DNA from: Flammula alnicola
Taxonomy: Eukaryota; Basidiomycota; Agaricomycetes; Agaricales; Strophariaceae
Assembly: GCA_015499995.1 (NCBI GenBank)
Contig: JADNRV010000132.1
Span: forward strand, 62,001-126,000
Direction: 5' to 3'
Length of the DNA stretch: 64,000 nucleotides
Shown here: piece after piece, positions 31,101 to 44,893 of the stretch
How positions within the stretch are numbered: position 1 is the first letter of the stretch
How the letters are laid out: every line of letters begins with the position of its first letter
Made by a program: the position numbers and the translations under genes
Notes under the pieces: generated by a model
Databases searched by the model: none
What the model was told of the DNA's origin: nothing
Seen by the model: only the letters and a program-made list of their open reading frames with translations

Positions 31101-33302
31101 ATCTAGCATCCATTGTTCCGTTAGGCACTGCTACAGTACAACCAACCACTGCCCGTCTCCATTGAGAAATGTATGGCTTGTAAGCTTGACAGGCGATCAC
31201 TGATTGGATGGCACTGTCACGTCGTGGCTGTGTCTCTGCCGCGGCATTCAGCCATAGAACATTGGAACGGTACTGTACATGGTTCACATAAAAATGATAT
31301 CTGTAATTTAAAAAAATATAACCGCCCCCTGTTATCTTCTTTGAGTTATTTTCAGCAGGATTTAAGCCCATTTATTCTGGTTCATGTACTGGGGTACAGT
31401 AACAAAGCGCGCTTTAAGTTTCAAGTGAATAATGCTCGTCACGTGATCTGATAGGCACATTTAAGAGGCTGTGTGGCGCATGGCTGACAGTGACTGCCTT
31501 ATGCCACAGCCTCAACATAGGACGTTCATTCAGAACCGCAACTATAACCCCTCAACGAGAGTTTGACGCCTGAGAGTTCCTCCCGCTGATGTCTTATCGC
31601 CCGTGGCAAGTGATCCCTTGTCTAAGTTGATTGAGAAACGTAACTCAAGAATCGGACACGGGCAGTGCTCAGGCTGTAGTTCGCCATGCCTTAGAGTGTT
31701 AAACTCGGACACCGGCAGGTTTCCTACATATTCTGGCGAACATGTGTGAACTTAATTATGAGATTGAAAAGCCTTTTCTATTTTAAATTAGATGATAGAT
31801 TCTGTGGTTGAAAGTCGGCATAAGTTGGACAGCTGCAATGATAAATAAATGTATCCCTGCTTTACTAGAGATGCATGTTCGCACACCCATTGGGGCACCA
31901 TTAACATCGTGTAAGCCAAACTTATGGATAATCATTAAGTTTAGGTGTTATAGCCTTCTGCGCCCCACGGATATATCAACTGCAACGTGGTGCACCATTA
32001 TGGGTACCCTTTCCATTCTGGGTATTGTGCAAATTATATAGCAGGGCGACAGCTGCCACATGGAAGCTAAAAATATTATGCAAAACATCCCTTTTAGAAG
32101 CTCATGTAGATTTTTAGACATGCAACTGGTGGGATGTTGTGTGTTGGAGTTTTTTCGTGGAACGAGTGGCGGCTCTGCAGAAGGCGAAGGGCTGGGCATG
32201 CTCCACAACAAGTAGGGTCCAAATGCCTATATAAGATACAGGATTCAGAAAATAGGGCATCTCTTGCTTCATTTCAACGCAACCCCAAGATCATCCTATG
32301 GAGGTGTCCCCGTGCTCCACTCCTGCAACCGAGATAAGTTCCCCCGCATATAGTATATCGCTGTCTCTAATTAAGAACATCTATATGCACATCCTATGCG
32401 TTTATCTAACGGTCAGGTTGGTACAGTGCACCCTATCGGGGTGTTTGAATATACCGCATGATCGACCAGTGACTGTTAAACGGTAAACTTTGACTTAGCA
32501 AGTAATTGGCGTACGCTCGCGGCCAGATGACCCTTTGGAGCTTTCTGCCATATGTGCGACTATGGGTTAAAAGTGTACCTTCTCCGTTGCATAATCAGGT
32601 CGAAATAAGAGTACGTAAAAAAACGGAGTCGCAGAGGCCAAATTACCCATCGATTAAGCTGTGCACAGGGTCCAGCTCTCCAGCTCGATGGTCGGCTAAA
32701 ACCACTGCGGGTGATAATATGTAGCATGAAGGCACACAAACGTTATACTAAGTGGTTGTGGATGGTCAACTCCGAACCATAACTACTGGAGGCCTCCCGG
32801 TCGCTTTATATATATATATACACGAAGCATCAAAATATGCAGGACATCATCGCAGTCAGTTTTCATGTAATCGCTTCAAATACTCTACTCCACGATATGC
32901 TAAAATATTCATTGGTCTGCGAAGGAATCGCGTCAACTCCGAATCTCTGAATCGTGCCAAAAATTCCTCCTTGTATGCTGACAAAAACATCTGAACCTGA
33001 AGGGCTAATGCGCAACGAGTTCGAACACGCCAAAAGGGACAAGCTTCCTACATGTGCTTACTTTGGAACTGCACTTGTTCACAATCCAGCAATTTTCACG
33101 TAGCACATAGAGCTAAAAATATGCAAGCCAAGATGCGCAATTTTTTGATCAGGCTACTATAGAGACAGAACATGAGCGCATGGAGAGAAGAATTGTCGAC
33201 GCTAACTGATAGCCGCTAAGTAACTCGACGCGTCCATGCTTATGTAATTTCTGAGTGTCTTGTGATCGCTCCAAAGAGCACGCGTTCCCTCCTTCCATTT
33301 CG
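28105..33302. other. 5.2-kb region without recognisable genes
   Basis: After the bZIP 3' end (28105 to about 28250) base composition becomes more A/T-rich and reading frames are short on both strands. There are small features only: a TATATATATATA tract near 32809-32821 and an imperfect inverted repeat GAGGCTGTG...CACAGCCTC near 31466-31514. No transposase, RT, tRNA or splice-consistent gene was found. It may be decayed mobile DNA or non-coding transcription units. Confidence 0.55.
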
Positions 33303-35682
<2,380 letters not shown>

Positions 35683-36010
35683 AGGGTGCGGCCAACTCAA
35701 CGGATAAGCACGAAAAGAACAGGAACTACATATGCTCCTTTGTCCGCAAACCACTGATAACCCCCTTCGAAGGGAAAAAATGTATAACAGCCATCAATGG
35801 ACATTGATTTGGATACTATCGTCTGATTTTTCTAGCAATCGAATGTTCAAATGCTTATAAACAACATCTCAAGCCATAAAGTCATGCTGGTCATAAAAAA
35901 AAATCGTCAACGACAATACAAGCTCATAACAAGGTCCAAATAGTCCAGTCTGATCTGATCCAAAATCCAACATAGCCAGTGTAACGTATACTAAGGGTAT
36001 CCCTAATAAA
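35683..36010. other. Intergenic, convergent 3' ends
   Basis: 328 bp between the aminopeptidase stop and the stop of the minus-strand transcription factor; A/T-rich 3'-UTR-like sequence with an A run near 35898. Confidence 0.6.
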
Positions 36011-39000
36011 TTAAAAACCCAACTGCTCGACGAAGCTGTTCCACGACGAATCCAATATGATGGGCGATGGGCCAAAACCTGTGCCCCACCCGCTCGGAAA
36101 GCCACTTTGGAAGCCGCTGGGAAATATCATGCTGGCGCTGCTGCTGCTGTTGCTGCCAATACTATGGCTGAACGTCGACCGGCGGGGCTCGAAGAAAGGT
36201 AACGGTTCCTGTTGGAGTGCCTGGTGGAAATACTGCATTGGCGGCGGCGGCGGCTCTGTACGTGTCGGAGGCTGGTAAGGCGGAAGCAACAGCCTCGCTG
36301 GCTCCGGAGGTGTCTCTCGGACTGGTTGTGGCAGTGGTGGAGACATCGACATGGGCGCGGGCATAGTCATCAGCGATGATGACGATGATGTGTCGCTAGG
36401 ATAATCAAAAAAAGACATTGACGGTGCGGAATATGAAGACACGGAGCGCAGGCCGAACTCTCTCAAGTCCTGGGCGAGCGTTGGATGGAGGTTGTCCGTG
36501 TTGTGGAACATGGGTGGATGGCCTTCGGCGATGTCGGAGATGGTCACTGACGTAGCACGTGAGCGCGTTTCGTGTGTTGTGGATGCGGAGGAAGAGGCAG
36601 TGCCAGACGTCGAGGACGAGGAACCATGCTCGTCGAAGGCAAATAGGTGTGTTCTGCCGTTCAGGCGGTCGAGTTCGCCTACAGTGACGGTGGACGTGCC
36701 TTCGTTGTAATGATGGAAACGTGTATGTGGGAGGCCTATGGCCTCATGTGCTTTTCGGCGAAGGTTTTGAACTGAAGTCTGTTGAAAGGTAGGTTAGTGG
36801 AACAGCCCTGACTTCGATGATGCAGCATGCTATTGAGAAAAGGTGTACGAACCAATAATTTGGCTGCAGAGCGACATGAAGGCGACGATGAATCGAATAA
36901 TGAGGTGAGGTTGTCCAATTCCTCCAGTGCAGCCGATGTCACTTGCGACGTTGGTGCCCGAGTGACGAAAAGGCACAGCACAATCTAAGGAAGAAGTAAG
37001 TTTTACATGAGCACAGAATGAGTGAAGAATATGACTCACTGCAGCGGACAAGCCATGCGACCATGCCAAATTGACCCGAGAGAGAAATTTGGGTATCACC
37101 ATCCACGTCATGGCTAGACCGCGGATGAGCCGCCATGCTGAGCGATAGATGGCCACCACCGAAGGAAGATACCGATGTCGCTGAAGGTCAGAGGGCGTCT
37201 CTTGTAAAGCTTGTGCGAAATATCCTCGATGTAGATTTAGAATAGCTATAAGTGAAAATAAGAGGAACCGTTAGCAATTAGAGACCCATTCGTCTTTCTC
37301 ATGAACGAGGACGAGGAGCTTTACCTATCTCTTTGGATGAGAGAACTAGCCAGCGGTACATAGCCACGTCGGGTGGCGGAGCTGACAGTTCTTCCTCCGG
37401 TGGTATCCTCCATTGAACAGGAACATGAAAATCCCTGATCTTACGATCGTATTCGAGAAGAGCAGAATATACGGGTTGTTTTGGACCCAAGGCTGTTTCC
37501 ATCATAGAGTGCAGGAGTAAAGTGAACTGAACATTCCAGGAATGGACTAATCGAATTCGAAGGACAAGGAATCAGGATTACACAAATGCATGACCACAGA
37601 AATGACGCACAAGTATTTGCTGGATCAGCATCGGACCCCGATATGTGGTCTAAATGTCGTGGAAGAGCGACGTCGATGTGGGCTCTGGATATACCAGGCG
37701 GTCTTCCCAGATGCAGACTCTTAAGGTGAATGACTGTCAGCTTCCATGGTGCAGTCCTGCAAAATAGAGTATAAAACGTACTGTCCAAGTATCTGACACG
37801 AATAATCTCCAGAACAATTCACTTCTTCGCTGAGAAGCCTCTTCATGCAGCTTCCAGCGCGTGCTATTCAGGTCTAGTCGAACGGTGGTTTCAGCAGCTT
37901 AATCGCCGACAATCCGACATCCATCTATGGAGTACTCACGCAGACCAACCTGGAGGAAAGGAACGTCAAGAACCACGATTAGCTTGGCGAACACAGCAGA
38001 CGAAGGCGACTAAAAAAGCACCCACACTTTGTCCCAGACGCATAGCATGTCCGATGTGCATCCACGCCGATTCGAGGCCACCCAAATCTGAGTCGCTCAG
38101 GTCGAGGTACTGAGACATGTGAATCTAGAAAGTCAGCATTAGCATTCAGTCATTCAGTCAGTTGACGTTCGATGAGAAATTAACGTGTCCTGTGCATGTT
38201 GTGCACAGGAAACAGGGAAAAAGCAAATCACCACTCACGACTGTTTGGATGGCCGTCAGCGTTGTCTCGTGCACGGGCGGCGAGAAGTGCAGGGATGTGC
38301 GTGACAGGTGGTAATATTCATGTGCTTCGGTTGAGTAGGGCTGCTTATTGGGATTGAACAGCGTGGCCATGGCGAACACTGCGAAAAGCAGCGATAAAGA
38401 GTGATGATGCTCAAATGCACCATATTGTCTGGGGATCACCATTATACGAAGTAAGCGAGATGTCGTTGCAAGTGTAATAACGATGTCACGTACTTTGCCC
38501 GGTAAACGACAGCTAGAGTCTCATCTAGCAGTTCTTTTCTTGACATTGGCGAGTACCTGTGTAAAGAAAGGTATCGAGTTTAGATGGGACTTCGTGCCTC
38601 GTCGGAGCTGTGGGAATGATAAAGGTAGTGGAAGACTAACAGGAATTTCCCATATTCGAGGTACAGATCACATAGATGGAGAGCCTCCGAGTGCGGGGGC
38701 AGCAGGTCGAGGACTTCGGAGAGGAGACCATCATCGCGTATTTCGGGGTCAGGGAAGGAGGCTTCCATCATCCTTTTGCTTAATCGCGGCAGAGCTTGTT
38801 TGGATGGCCTCAGGGGTTTGCTCGTAGCCTGAAGTTCAGAGCTATTCAGAAAGAAAGGACGAAGCATAGAATACAGTGCTGGCGTACTTGGGCTAGATAC
38901 TGTTCGGAATGCATGAGTAAAACCTCTCGTCGAAGCACGAAGCAGTGGAGGACCCACCTCAGGACGAGCGGTTTTGCCAAGAAATCGCGATTCTCCTCGC

Positions 39001-39761
39001 CGACCGACAACAAGAGTACCTTTTGAGCAACTAAATAAATATAAAGAGAAGGAATAAAATATAATCACGAACCAAATGTGTCTATAACATTGTGGTCCTC
39101 CTCCAGCTTAACTTCTGCGGGATCAGGCGGATGTGTTGTCGGACTAACTCGTGATGTTGACGGCGATTTACTGGATGATGATGTACTGGGGCCAGAAGAT
39201 GACCCCTGCTGGATGTTTATCCTCAGAACGCCCGTTTCCAACAGTGGGTGAGGCTGGTCCGAGACAGCTTCTTGCAGCTTCCGAAGGGCGTCCTCCAATT
39301 CGCGATTTCGAGCCGACATTTGGTCGATCCGTTCGTGCAACTGCTCTGTGTTGGCCAGGATTAAGCGGCCGCCCTTACCAGGTGTAAGAACACCTGGTAT
39401 GGATGGGATATTAGGACAGGGTTGAGAGACGTTTAACGAGGAACTCCTGACCATCTGGGCAGATCGATCCACATCCCCGCGACACACACTTTTCGCATGG
39501 AACCTAGTACAGCGGTCGTCAGAAATACACGTGGACAGAACAGCGCCCAGTAGCGATCAAATTATCGGGCGCTGTCTTGAGTGGCGAGTAGCCTACATTC
39601 CGATCGCAGCGAAGCTTTAGTCTCCTACATTCCGCGCAAGAAGTAGGCCTTAATACCCCGTTGATGAGTACAAGCAAGTATGGGGAACATTGGGTTATGA
39701 CGCACACGCGACCTGGCTTCTTCTTCTGCTTCTGTTCCTTCTCTTTCCCTCCGGAGCCCAT
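36011..39761 (-). CDS. Zn(II)2Cys6 transcription factor with fungal_trans-type domain, many exons
   Basis: ATG at 39759-39761. The zinc cluster is split over three exons: 39706-39761 (Lys-rich, ends KKKPGRV), 39597-39648 (PTSCAECRRLKLRCDRN) and 39452-39503 (VPCEKCVSRGCGSICP). Joined, it gives the complete CX2CX6C...CX2CX6C pattern. Exon 4 (39073-39393) has a linker coiled coil (LANTEQLHERIDQMSARNRE). The regulatory domain follows (LLPPHSEALHLCDLYLEYGKF; QYGAFEHHHSLSLLFAVFAMA; DLGGLESAWMHIGHAMRLGQ; GRPPGISRAHIDVALP), then a Ser/Pro-rich tail ending at 36011. One exon (37940-37949) is only 10 nt. The splice pattern between about 38840 and 38980 is ambiguous. It is probably a nuclear activator or repressor of metabolic genes; the pathway is not evident. 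Confidence 0.87.
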
Positions 39762-40747
39762 TCAGGATGCAGTTCGAGCGCAAAATGTGAGAGATTGAAG
39801 TATTTCAGATTGGCATTCCTAGGGTGGTGGTGGTCAATAGGTCGAAAAGTCTGTAACGTCCACCAACGAGGTCTCTAATAATCTAAAATAGACGGGATTG
39901 GATCACGTCCGATTCTGTTTTTGTTTCAGCGTCGTCGGGCTGTGTCATGGTCCGGTCCTGACGTTGGCGGCGTGGCATGAGGTGAAGGCTCGGTTTACGT
40001 TTATAACGCGATAGATAAGATAAGATAGAAAATGCTGTGGCTGTGTTATGCCTTGAACATTCAACTTTCGTTCACGATCCATAACATGGCAGTCAACTTT
40101 GGACGATTGAATGTCTGAACTCCATCTACGGCCGTTGCTAAATCTGCCATCTTCGCCTTCTTCAATGAATCGCATTCCCAGGAGGTCGATCTTGACAGAT
40201 ATAAGTGCTTAGCGCGTACATTTCAAACTCTGCATCATTGACCGCAGTACTTGGGTCAACTTTGACGAGTTCCGCAACCTAGCACTGTGAAACGCAGTAA
40301 ATGTGCTTCGACCTGGCCAGCTTGTTTGGACAGAGCATCTGACGGCCCCCGAAAGCTCTTCGTGGAGGGTTGGCTCTGTCCTTCTCGGTTGGCTCTGTCG
40401 GCGACCGTCTCCCATTCACCACCTTCAACACGCGCACATGAAGAACTTCAGACACGCTCTGGCACTACTAGGTGAACACCGCGTGCGATTCAAGCCGAAT
40501 TTTTTTAATCGCCTTAGCTCTACGGCATCTCGAGCTGGCATTCTCTTTAATGATGCCATGCTACTATTCCGAACAGTTTTCCAAACCATCTCCGTCTATC
40601 TACAAAGGATACGATGTCCCAGATGAATTTCGCCTCGCTCTATTGGATCGAAAATACTCCCATCGTTTGATACCCTACTACTTTTCTATTCATTTCGCTA
40701 CTGTCCTTAACGTATAACAAATCATTGTGTAGTATCGATTCTAAATG
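39762..40747. other. Intergenic (986 bp)
   Basis: Promoter side of the zinc-cluster gene and 3' flank of F-box gene E (minus). No gene or repeat seen. Confidence 0.55.
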
Positions 40748-42499
40748 CTATGGTCCCCAGGAATCAACAAATTGTGCAGCGGAATTCCCATAATCTACGC
40801 CATCGTCGAAGGAATGGTGGTATCTGTGTTTGTCAAGTTGAAAAATGTGAAACGTCATTCCTTGGGAAATATATGGCCGTAGCTCGCCTGACAAGACGCA
40901 ATTTTCGAGTGAATCTTTTTTACTGTAGGGTAATACAGCGACCTTCTTCAACTTCGCGAGCTTCGGAATATTCCCATGTTGCTTCCGCTTGATGAATTCC
41001 ATTAAGCCAGTCGCAGAGAAGTCGGCAAGATACTCGCATATGAATTCCGTAAGCTGGGGACAGAGAGTGACATCGCCGTTGTTTGCACTGAGGCTTTCGA
41101 GGAATTCGTCGTCGATCCTGATGGGAGGAGTGTCTCCGCGACGAGGGCTCGGCCGTGGGTTGACAGCTTGTTTGATGGTCAAGGATATTAAATTAGGACA
41201 TTGTCGAAGGATTTCGAGAAACGCCCCATGATCAAGGTATAGGGAATCGATGACAAGTTTCTGAATGGTTCCCTGCTCAGGCTGGAACAAAGGGGCGAGG
41301 CAAGCGCCGTAATCAATGCTGTTTTCTGTAATATTGTTTTCGATAATGTGCAAACCAATTTGTTTTAGTGCGGGGACCTCGAGTTTTTCTGTGAAGGGTA
41401 GGATGTCGCATTCCATTTTGATTGACAACGTTCGGAGGAGAGGGAGTCGCATCGAATGAACATGAGAAGCGTTTACCCATCCAGCAATGTAGATTCGACA
41501 ATGAGCTAAACATGTGGAAGCCTGTAAAATTTGAGAGGCTATAGACATGGACAACATCATGGAAGAAGTCCAGCCTCCGTGAGGTGCGCCGAGCTCCAGA
41601 TGTGTTAGTTGGCTCCAGTTTACGCCCAAAGCCGTCGGGTCCATCAGCACAACCCGTCGAATGGACAACTTCCGAAGGGATGGGGAAGTTAATAGTCCGC
41701 ATTTGGACCAGGTGGAAATGAGTTCTTGAGGTGAAGAATGTATACCACCATATTCGATAGGGTCGAAATCGAGTAACAATAATTCCAAAGATCGCAAATC
41801 TGCAGCCTCGAGGGTTGAAATTCTGGAAAAGGAGCTGGAAGGCCCTTCCAAAACGAGGCTTTTCCATCGGTAAGAAAAAGGAATCATGAATTTGAGGTAG
41901 AGGTCAACGAATGCAGGCGAAGGGAGCTGCTTCCTGTTAGCGACGAAAGAAATGTGAAGAGGGAGGTCGCCTGATCGTTTGAGCCATTCCGAAGCGGCGG
42001 TAGCTCGTAATTCATCCCATTGCTGGGGAAGCGGTTCATCCGAGAGTATGATGGGGTCACTCCACGGATGAAGAGGCTTCGGAATGACATGAATGTTGAT
42101 CGTCGACCAAAGTCTCGGGGTTGAAAAGACGACCTGACGCCACTGGCGGCAGATACACGTGAATATTAGAGGAGCTGTATTTTTGTTCAGAAGCGCATTA
42201 CGATCCGTTGGGAGGGTTTGATAGAATATTTCTTGAAGTACATCGTTGGGAAGACGCCGAGGAAGAGTGATGAGGGCTGCACAGGAGGTGAACTGGTGGT
42301 GTAAATTGTCGTATTTCGATTTTAAAGAGTCGAATTCAGCCTGAAGACGATCCATTTCTGCTTTCATCTTCTCTAGCTGCTTGCAAGGTTCAGTCAGGAA
42401 AGCCTTGATCTGTAGGGCTTCTTCATCGAATGGAATGTAATTGGACTTCAAATGGGAAGAGAAAGGAAAGGAGTCGATCAAAGAAGTATCTTGTGACAT
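40748..42499 (-). CDS. Coiled-coil F-box protein (gene E), single exon
   Basis: 583 residues, ATG at 42497-42499, intronless. A long predicted coiled coil (CKQLEKMKAEMDRLQAEF and on to KSKYDNL, about 38-70) precedes the F-box-like domain (LPRRLPNDVLQEIFYQTLP, then FTCICRQWRQVVFSTPRLW). The C-terminal part has several leucine-rich repeats (LRKLSIRRVVLMD, LTHLELGAP, LPLLRTLSIK, CPNLISLTI). Same architecture as genes A, B, D and H but only one cysteine of the N-terminal motif remains (EPCKQLEKM) and the sequence is clearly divergent, so it is an older paralogue. Inferred SCF substrate receptor; target unknown. Confidence 0.86.
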   Translation of the reverse strand: MSQDTSLIDSFPFSSHLKSNYIPFDEEALQIKAFLTEPCKQLEKMKAEMDRLQAEFDSLKSKYDNLHHQFTSCAALITLPRRLPNDVLQEIFYQTLPTDRNALLNKNTAPLIFTCICRQWRQVVFSTPRLWSTINIHVIPKPLHPWSDPIILSDEPLPQQWDELRATAASEWLKRSGDLPLHISFVANRKQLPSPAFVDLYLKFMIPFSYRWKSLVLEGPSSSFSRISTLEAADLRSLELLLLDFDPIEYGGIHSSPQELISTWSKCGLLTSPSLRKLSIRRVVLMDPTALGVNWSQLTHLELGAPHGGWTSSMMLSMSIASQILQASTCLAHCRIYIAGWVNASHVHSMRLPLLRTLSIKMECDILPFTEKLEVPALKQIGLHIIENNITENSIDYGACLAPLFQPEQGTIQKLVIDSLYLDHGAFLEILRQCPNLISLTIKQAVNPRPSPRRGDTPPIRIDDEFLESLSANNGDVTLCPQLTEFICEYLADFSATGLMEFIKRKQHGNIPKLAKLKKVAVLPYSKKDSLENCVLSGELRPYISQGMTFHIFQLDKHRYHHSFDDGVDYGNSAAQFVDSWGP

Positions 42500-43019
42500 C
42501 GATGGTATGAAGTGCTGAACGAAAAGATGGCGACACGCTGCAGAGTAGATACATAGTGTATACTAGTGGAATTGTAGTGGAATTCAAAATGTCACGGCGC
42601 ATCGATAAGCGGAGAATGAAATTGTCGCCACAACAAGGTGGATTCCAGAGTCTAGACTCTACTAAGAGTGCGTATTCTTGCGTACCTCAGCAGATCCCTG
42701 ACTCTACTCTCTGCGATGTGCGACAAGTATTAATTGGGACTGCTTATCCCATACACGTCAACTAGGATCAATCGTGGGCGTGGTCGCGCCATTCCCAAAC
42801 AGCGCATGGAAGGCATCAAGCTTTCAAGATCCATCGCACCGCGAAGAAAGGCGACGAGAAAGCCGTATAAGCCCAGAGCCAAGTTGATTTCTGGGATCAA
42901 CCCGACGTGGGTTGATTAACCTTAACTCGCCTCCGCAATCCCTTCCGGGGACAGAGTGACTTGTTCATGTCGAAATATATGTATACAACGTTTATGTGAC
43001 ACCTACACGCCGAAAAATA
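42500..43019. other. Intergenic
   Basis: 520 bp between two minus-strand F-box genes: promoter of gene E and 3' flank of gene F. Nothing recognised. Confidence 0.6.
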
Positions 43020-44543
43020 TCAACCACAGATGAGACTCTCGAGGACGAGATTTTCTCGTCCAATTTGGCGCTGAATTATCAAATCCAGTCCCTCTCTCTT
43101 CAGGACGAGGAGGCGAATGAGTTCATAACAAAGCCACATCGGTTGACCGTACGCCTCCACCACCCTGTCTGGCACCCGGCTAACCCACACCTTGAATGAA
43201 CTTTCCGGAAGCGATCGACGCCATCGAGCCTGGACCATATCGGCAAATCTGCAACGGAAACCAAAACGGATATCGGGGTAAGATGGGAATGAATATGGGA
43301 CAGCGGCGTAGTCGATCCTGATGCTCTTCAGTTTGGGGCACAGGCAAAATTCTTCCTTCGATGCGTCCCACTCTTGCATAGCGTTCGTGAATATCCATCC
43401 CAATGTCGGTGGTGTGGACAAGTTCGATTCGGAGTGCACCTGAAGACTTTCCAGCAATGGCAAGAGCCGAAGGCCTTCGACTTTCTGCTCGTCTGATGAG
43501 CCTACGATGTCCAAGGCCAGGTGTTGGATGTTCGATAAGGAATGACATATGAAGGATGTAATAGATGAACTGGACCAATCGCGGTCTGTGCGTATCCGAA
43601 GTGATTTCAATGCAGGCGCCTTGATGTATTGAAGCAACTCAGTCAATGGAGGGCACTCGGCGTTTAAACGAGGAGGAGGGTAAAGATAGCTCGTGTCCTT
43701 GCCCTTGCCGCCCAGTTCGAGGGTCTGAAGGGCCGAAAGACAGACTGGGGTGTCGGGAGCGTCGTCAGGAAGAAATTCTCGGATTGCAATGATTTGCTCA
43801 AATTTGCCTTCGACGAGGTTTCCTGCCTCTGACAGTATCGCGAAGAAGGTTTGTACCGAGATTGAGAATCCGAGTTCAAGAGTAGTGAGTTGTTGAAATG
43901 GAATGCAGACATCCGTCAGCGACGGCCATGATGGATCAGGTCGAATATCACTTCGAATGATGACGGTGCGTAAACTCGGGGCTGGCATCCACATCCTCGC
44001 CATCGGGTTGTTTGCCGTTGGTATCCCCGACAAAACGAGTTTCTCGAGCAACGGTGCCCCTTGGACTGAAGAAGGCTTGTCGTGATGCATCGTGAGTGAT
44101 TCCACGGGCACGTCTTCGACGTCGAAATATTGAATAACATAAGCATCAAGCTCGAGATATCTTGCACGGTGAATTTCGTTTAAAAATCGCCACAGGAGAA
44201 CTGCGTTAGACTGAATCGTGGAAAGATTCTTGGCATGAACGCGCATGGTGCACGGCGAACTGGCCGCACGCTCAAGGAAAAGAAGAAGGAGTCGGTGGCC
44301 AGGATAGATCGCCTCGTTGTAATTTCCCTCCATTGCGATGTTGCCCCAGAGTTCAGGGGCGCCGATGGCTATCGTTCTCCAGGTTGAGCATACTTGGCTG
44401 ACACACAGTGTGGGGTAGCCACGGATGCTGCTCCGCCATATAGAGAGATCGCTGCTGGTGGGAATGCTGAAAATAAGGAACCAGACATCGCCTGGCACGT
44501 TGTCAATAACCCAATTACTGGATAACTTCGAATCGGTGGACAT
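43020..44543 (-). CDS. F-box protein with leucine-rich C-terminus (gene F), single exon
   Basis: 507 residues, ATG at 44541-44543. The F-box-like domain starts almost at the N-terminus (VIDNVPGDVWFLIFSIP, then LCVSQVCSTWRTIAIGAPELW) with no Cys motif or coiled coil before it, unlike genes A, B, D, E and H. Leucine-rich units follow (LEKLVLSGIP, LRTVIIRSD, LTTLELGFSI, LQTLELGGKG, LKSLRIRTD, IQHLALDIVG, LESLQVHSE). The end LIRLLVLKREGLDLII resembles the terminal block of the other family members. Probably an SCF adaptor; target unknown. Confidence 0.84.
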   Translation of the reverse strand: MSTDSKLSSNWVIDNVPGDVWFLIFSIPTSSDLSIWRSSIRGYPTLCVSQVCSTWRTIAIGAPELWGNIAMEGNYNEAIYPGHRLLLLFLERAASSPCTMRVHAKNLSTIQSNAVLLWRFLNEIHRARYLELDAYVIQYFDVEDVPVESLTMHHDKPSSVQGAPLLEKLVLSGIPTANNPMARMWMPAPSLRTVIIRSDIRPDPSWPSLTDVCIPFQQLTTLELGFSISVQTFFAILSEAGNLVEGKFEQIIAIREFLPDDAPDTPVCLSALQTLELGGKGKDTSYLYPPPRLNAECPPLTELLQYIKAPALKSLRIRTDRDWSSSSITSFICHSLSNIQHLALDIVGSSDEQKVEGLRLLPLLESLQVHSESNLSTPPTLGWIFTNAMQEWDASKEEFCLCPKLKSIRIDYAAVPYSFPSYPDIRFGFRCRFADMVQARWRRSLPESSFKVWVSRVPDRVVEAYGQPMWLCYELIRLLVLKREGLDLIIQRQIGRENLVLESLICG

Positions 44544-44893
44544 CTGCGCAAATCAGCAACTTCCTGGAAATACTTACTGAGAAGACTCGGAGGGGTCATT
44601 GAACTTCGACAACTCACACGGCGGACAAACAAACAAGCTTAAACCAAAGCAGGACAAAGAAGAGCGGAGTACGAAAACGGGCCTTGTGCCGAAACTTCAA
44701 GGTGGCGGTTTACGATGAGTCGGCCTCGGTTCTCTTTGCGCCCATGGCCACGATTTCCTTGCCTTGAGATATTGTCTCTTTCATCCTGAATCTCAGGGTA
44801 ACCGTGGGTTTGGGTAGATAACTCCTCTCAATATCCACCTGTTGACTTGCTCGGGGCTGAAATAATTTATAGGAATCTTGGAACATTTCTACA
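44544..44893. promoter_or_regulatory. Divergent intergenic region, genes F and Pro/Ser-rich protein
   Basis: 350 bp head-to-head spacer. No TATA box or other element recognised. Confidence 0.4.

Noticed and set aside
30848..31165. 105-residue open frame in the gene-poor region
   Set aside because: No recognisable domain and no splice-consistent extension; length is within chance expectation.
31466..31514. Imperfect inverted repeat as possible MITE or terminator
   Set aside because: Arms mismatch after 9 bp, no target-site duplication and no second copy seen.
32809..32821. TATATATATATA tract as a promoter
   Set aside because: No gene starts within a reasonable distance downstream; a simple AT repeat is sufficient.
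33255..33302. Aminopeptidase start at 33255
   Set aside because: GTG codon without support; ATG 33303 begins a plausible presequence.
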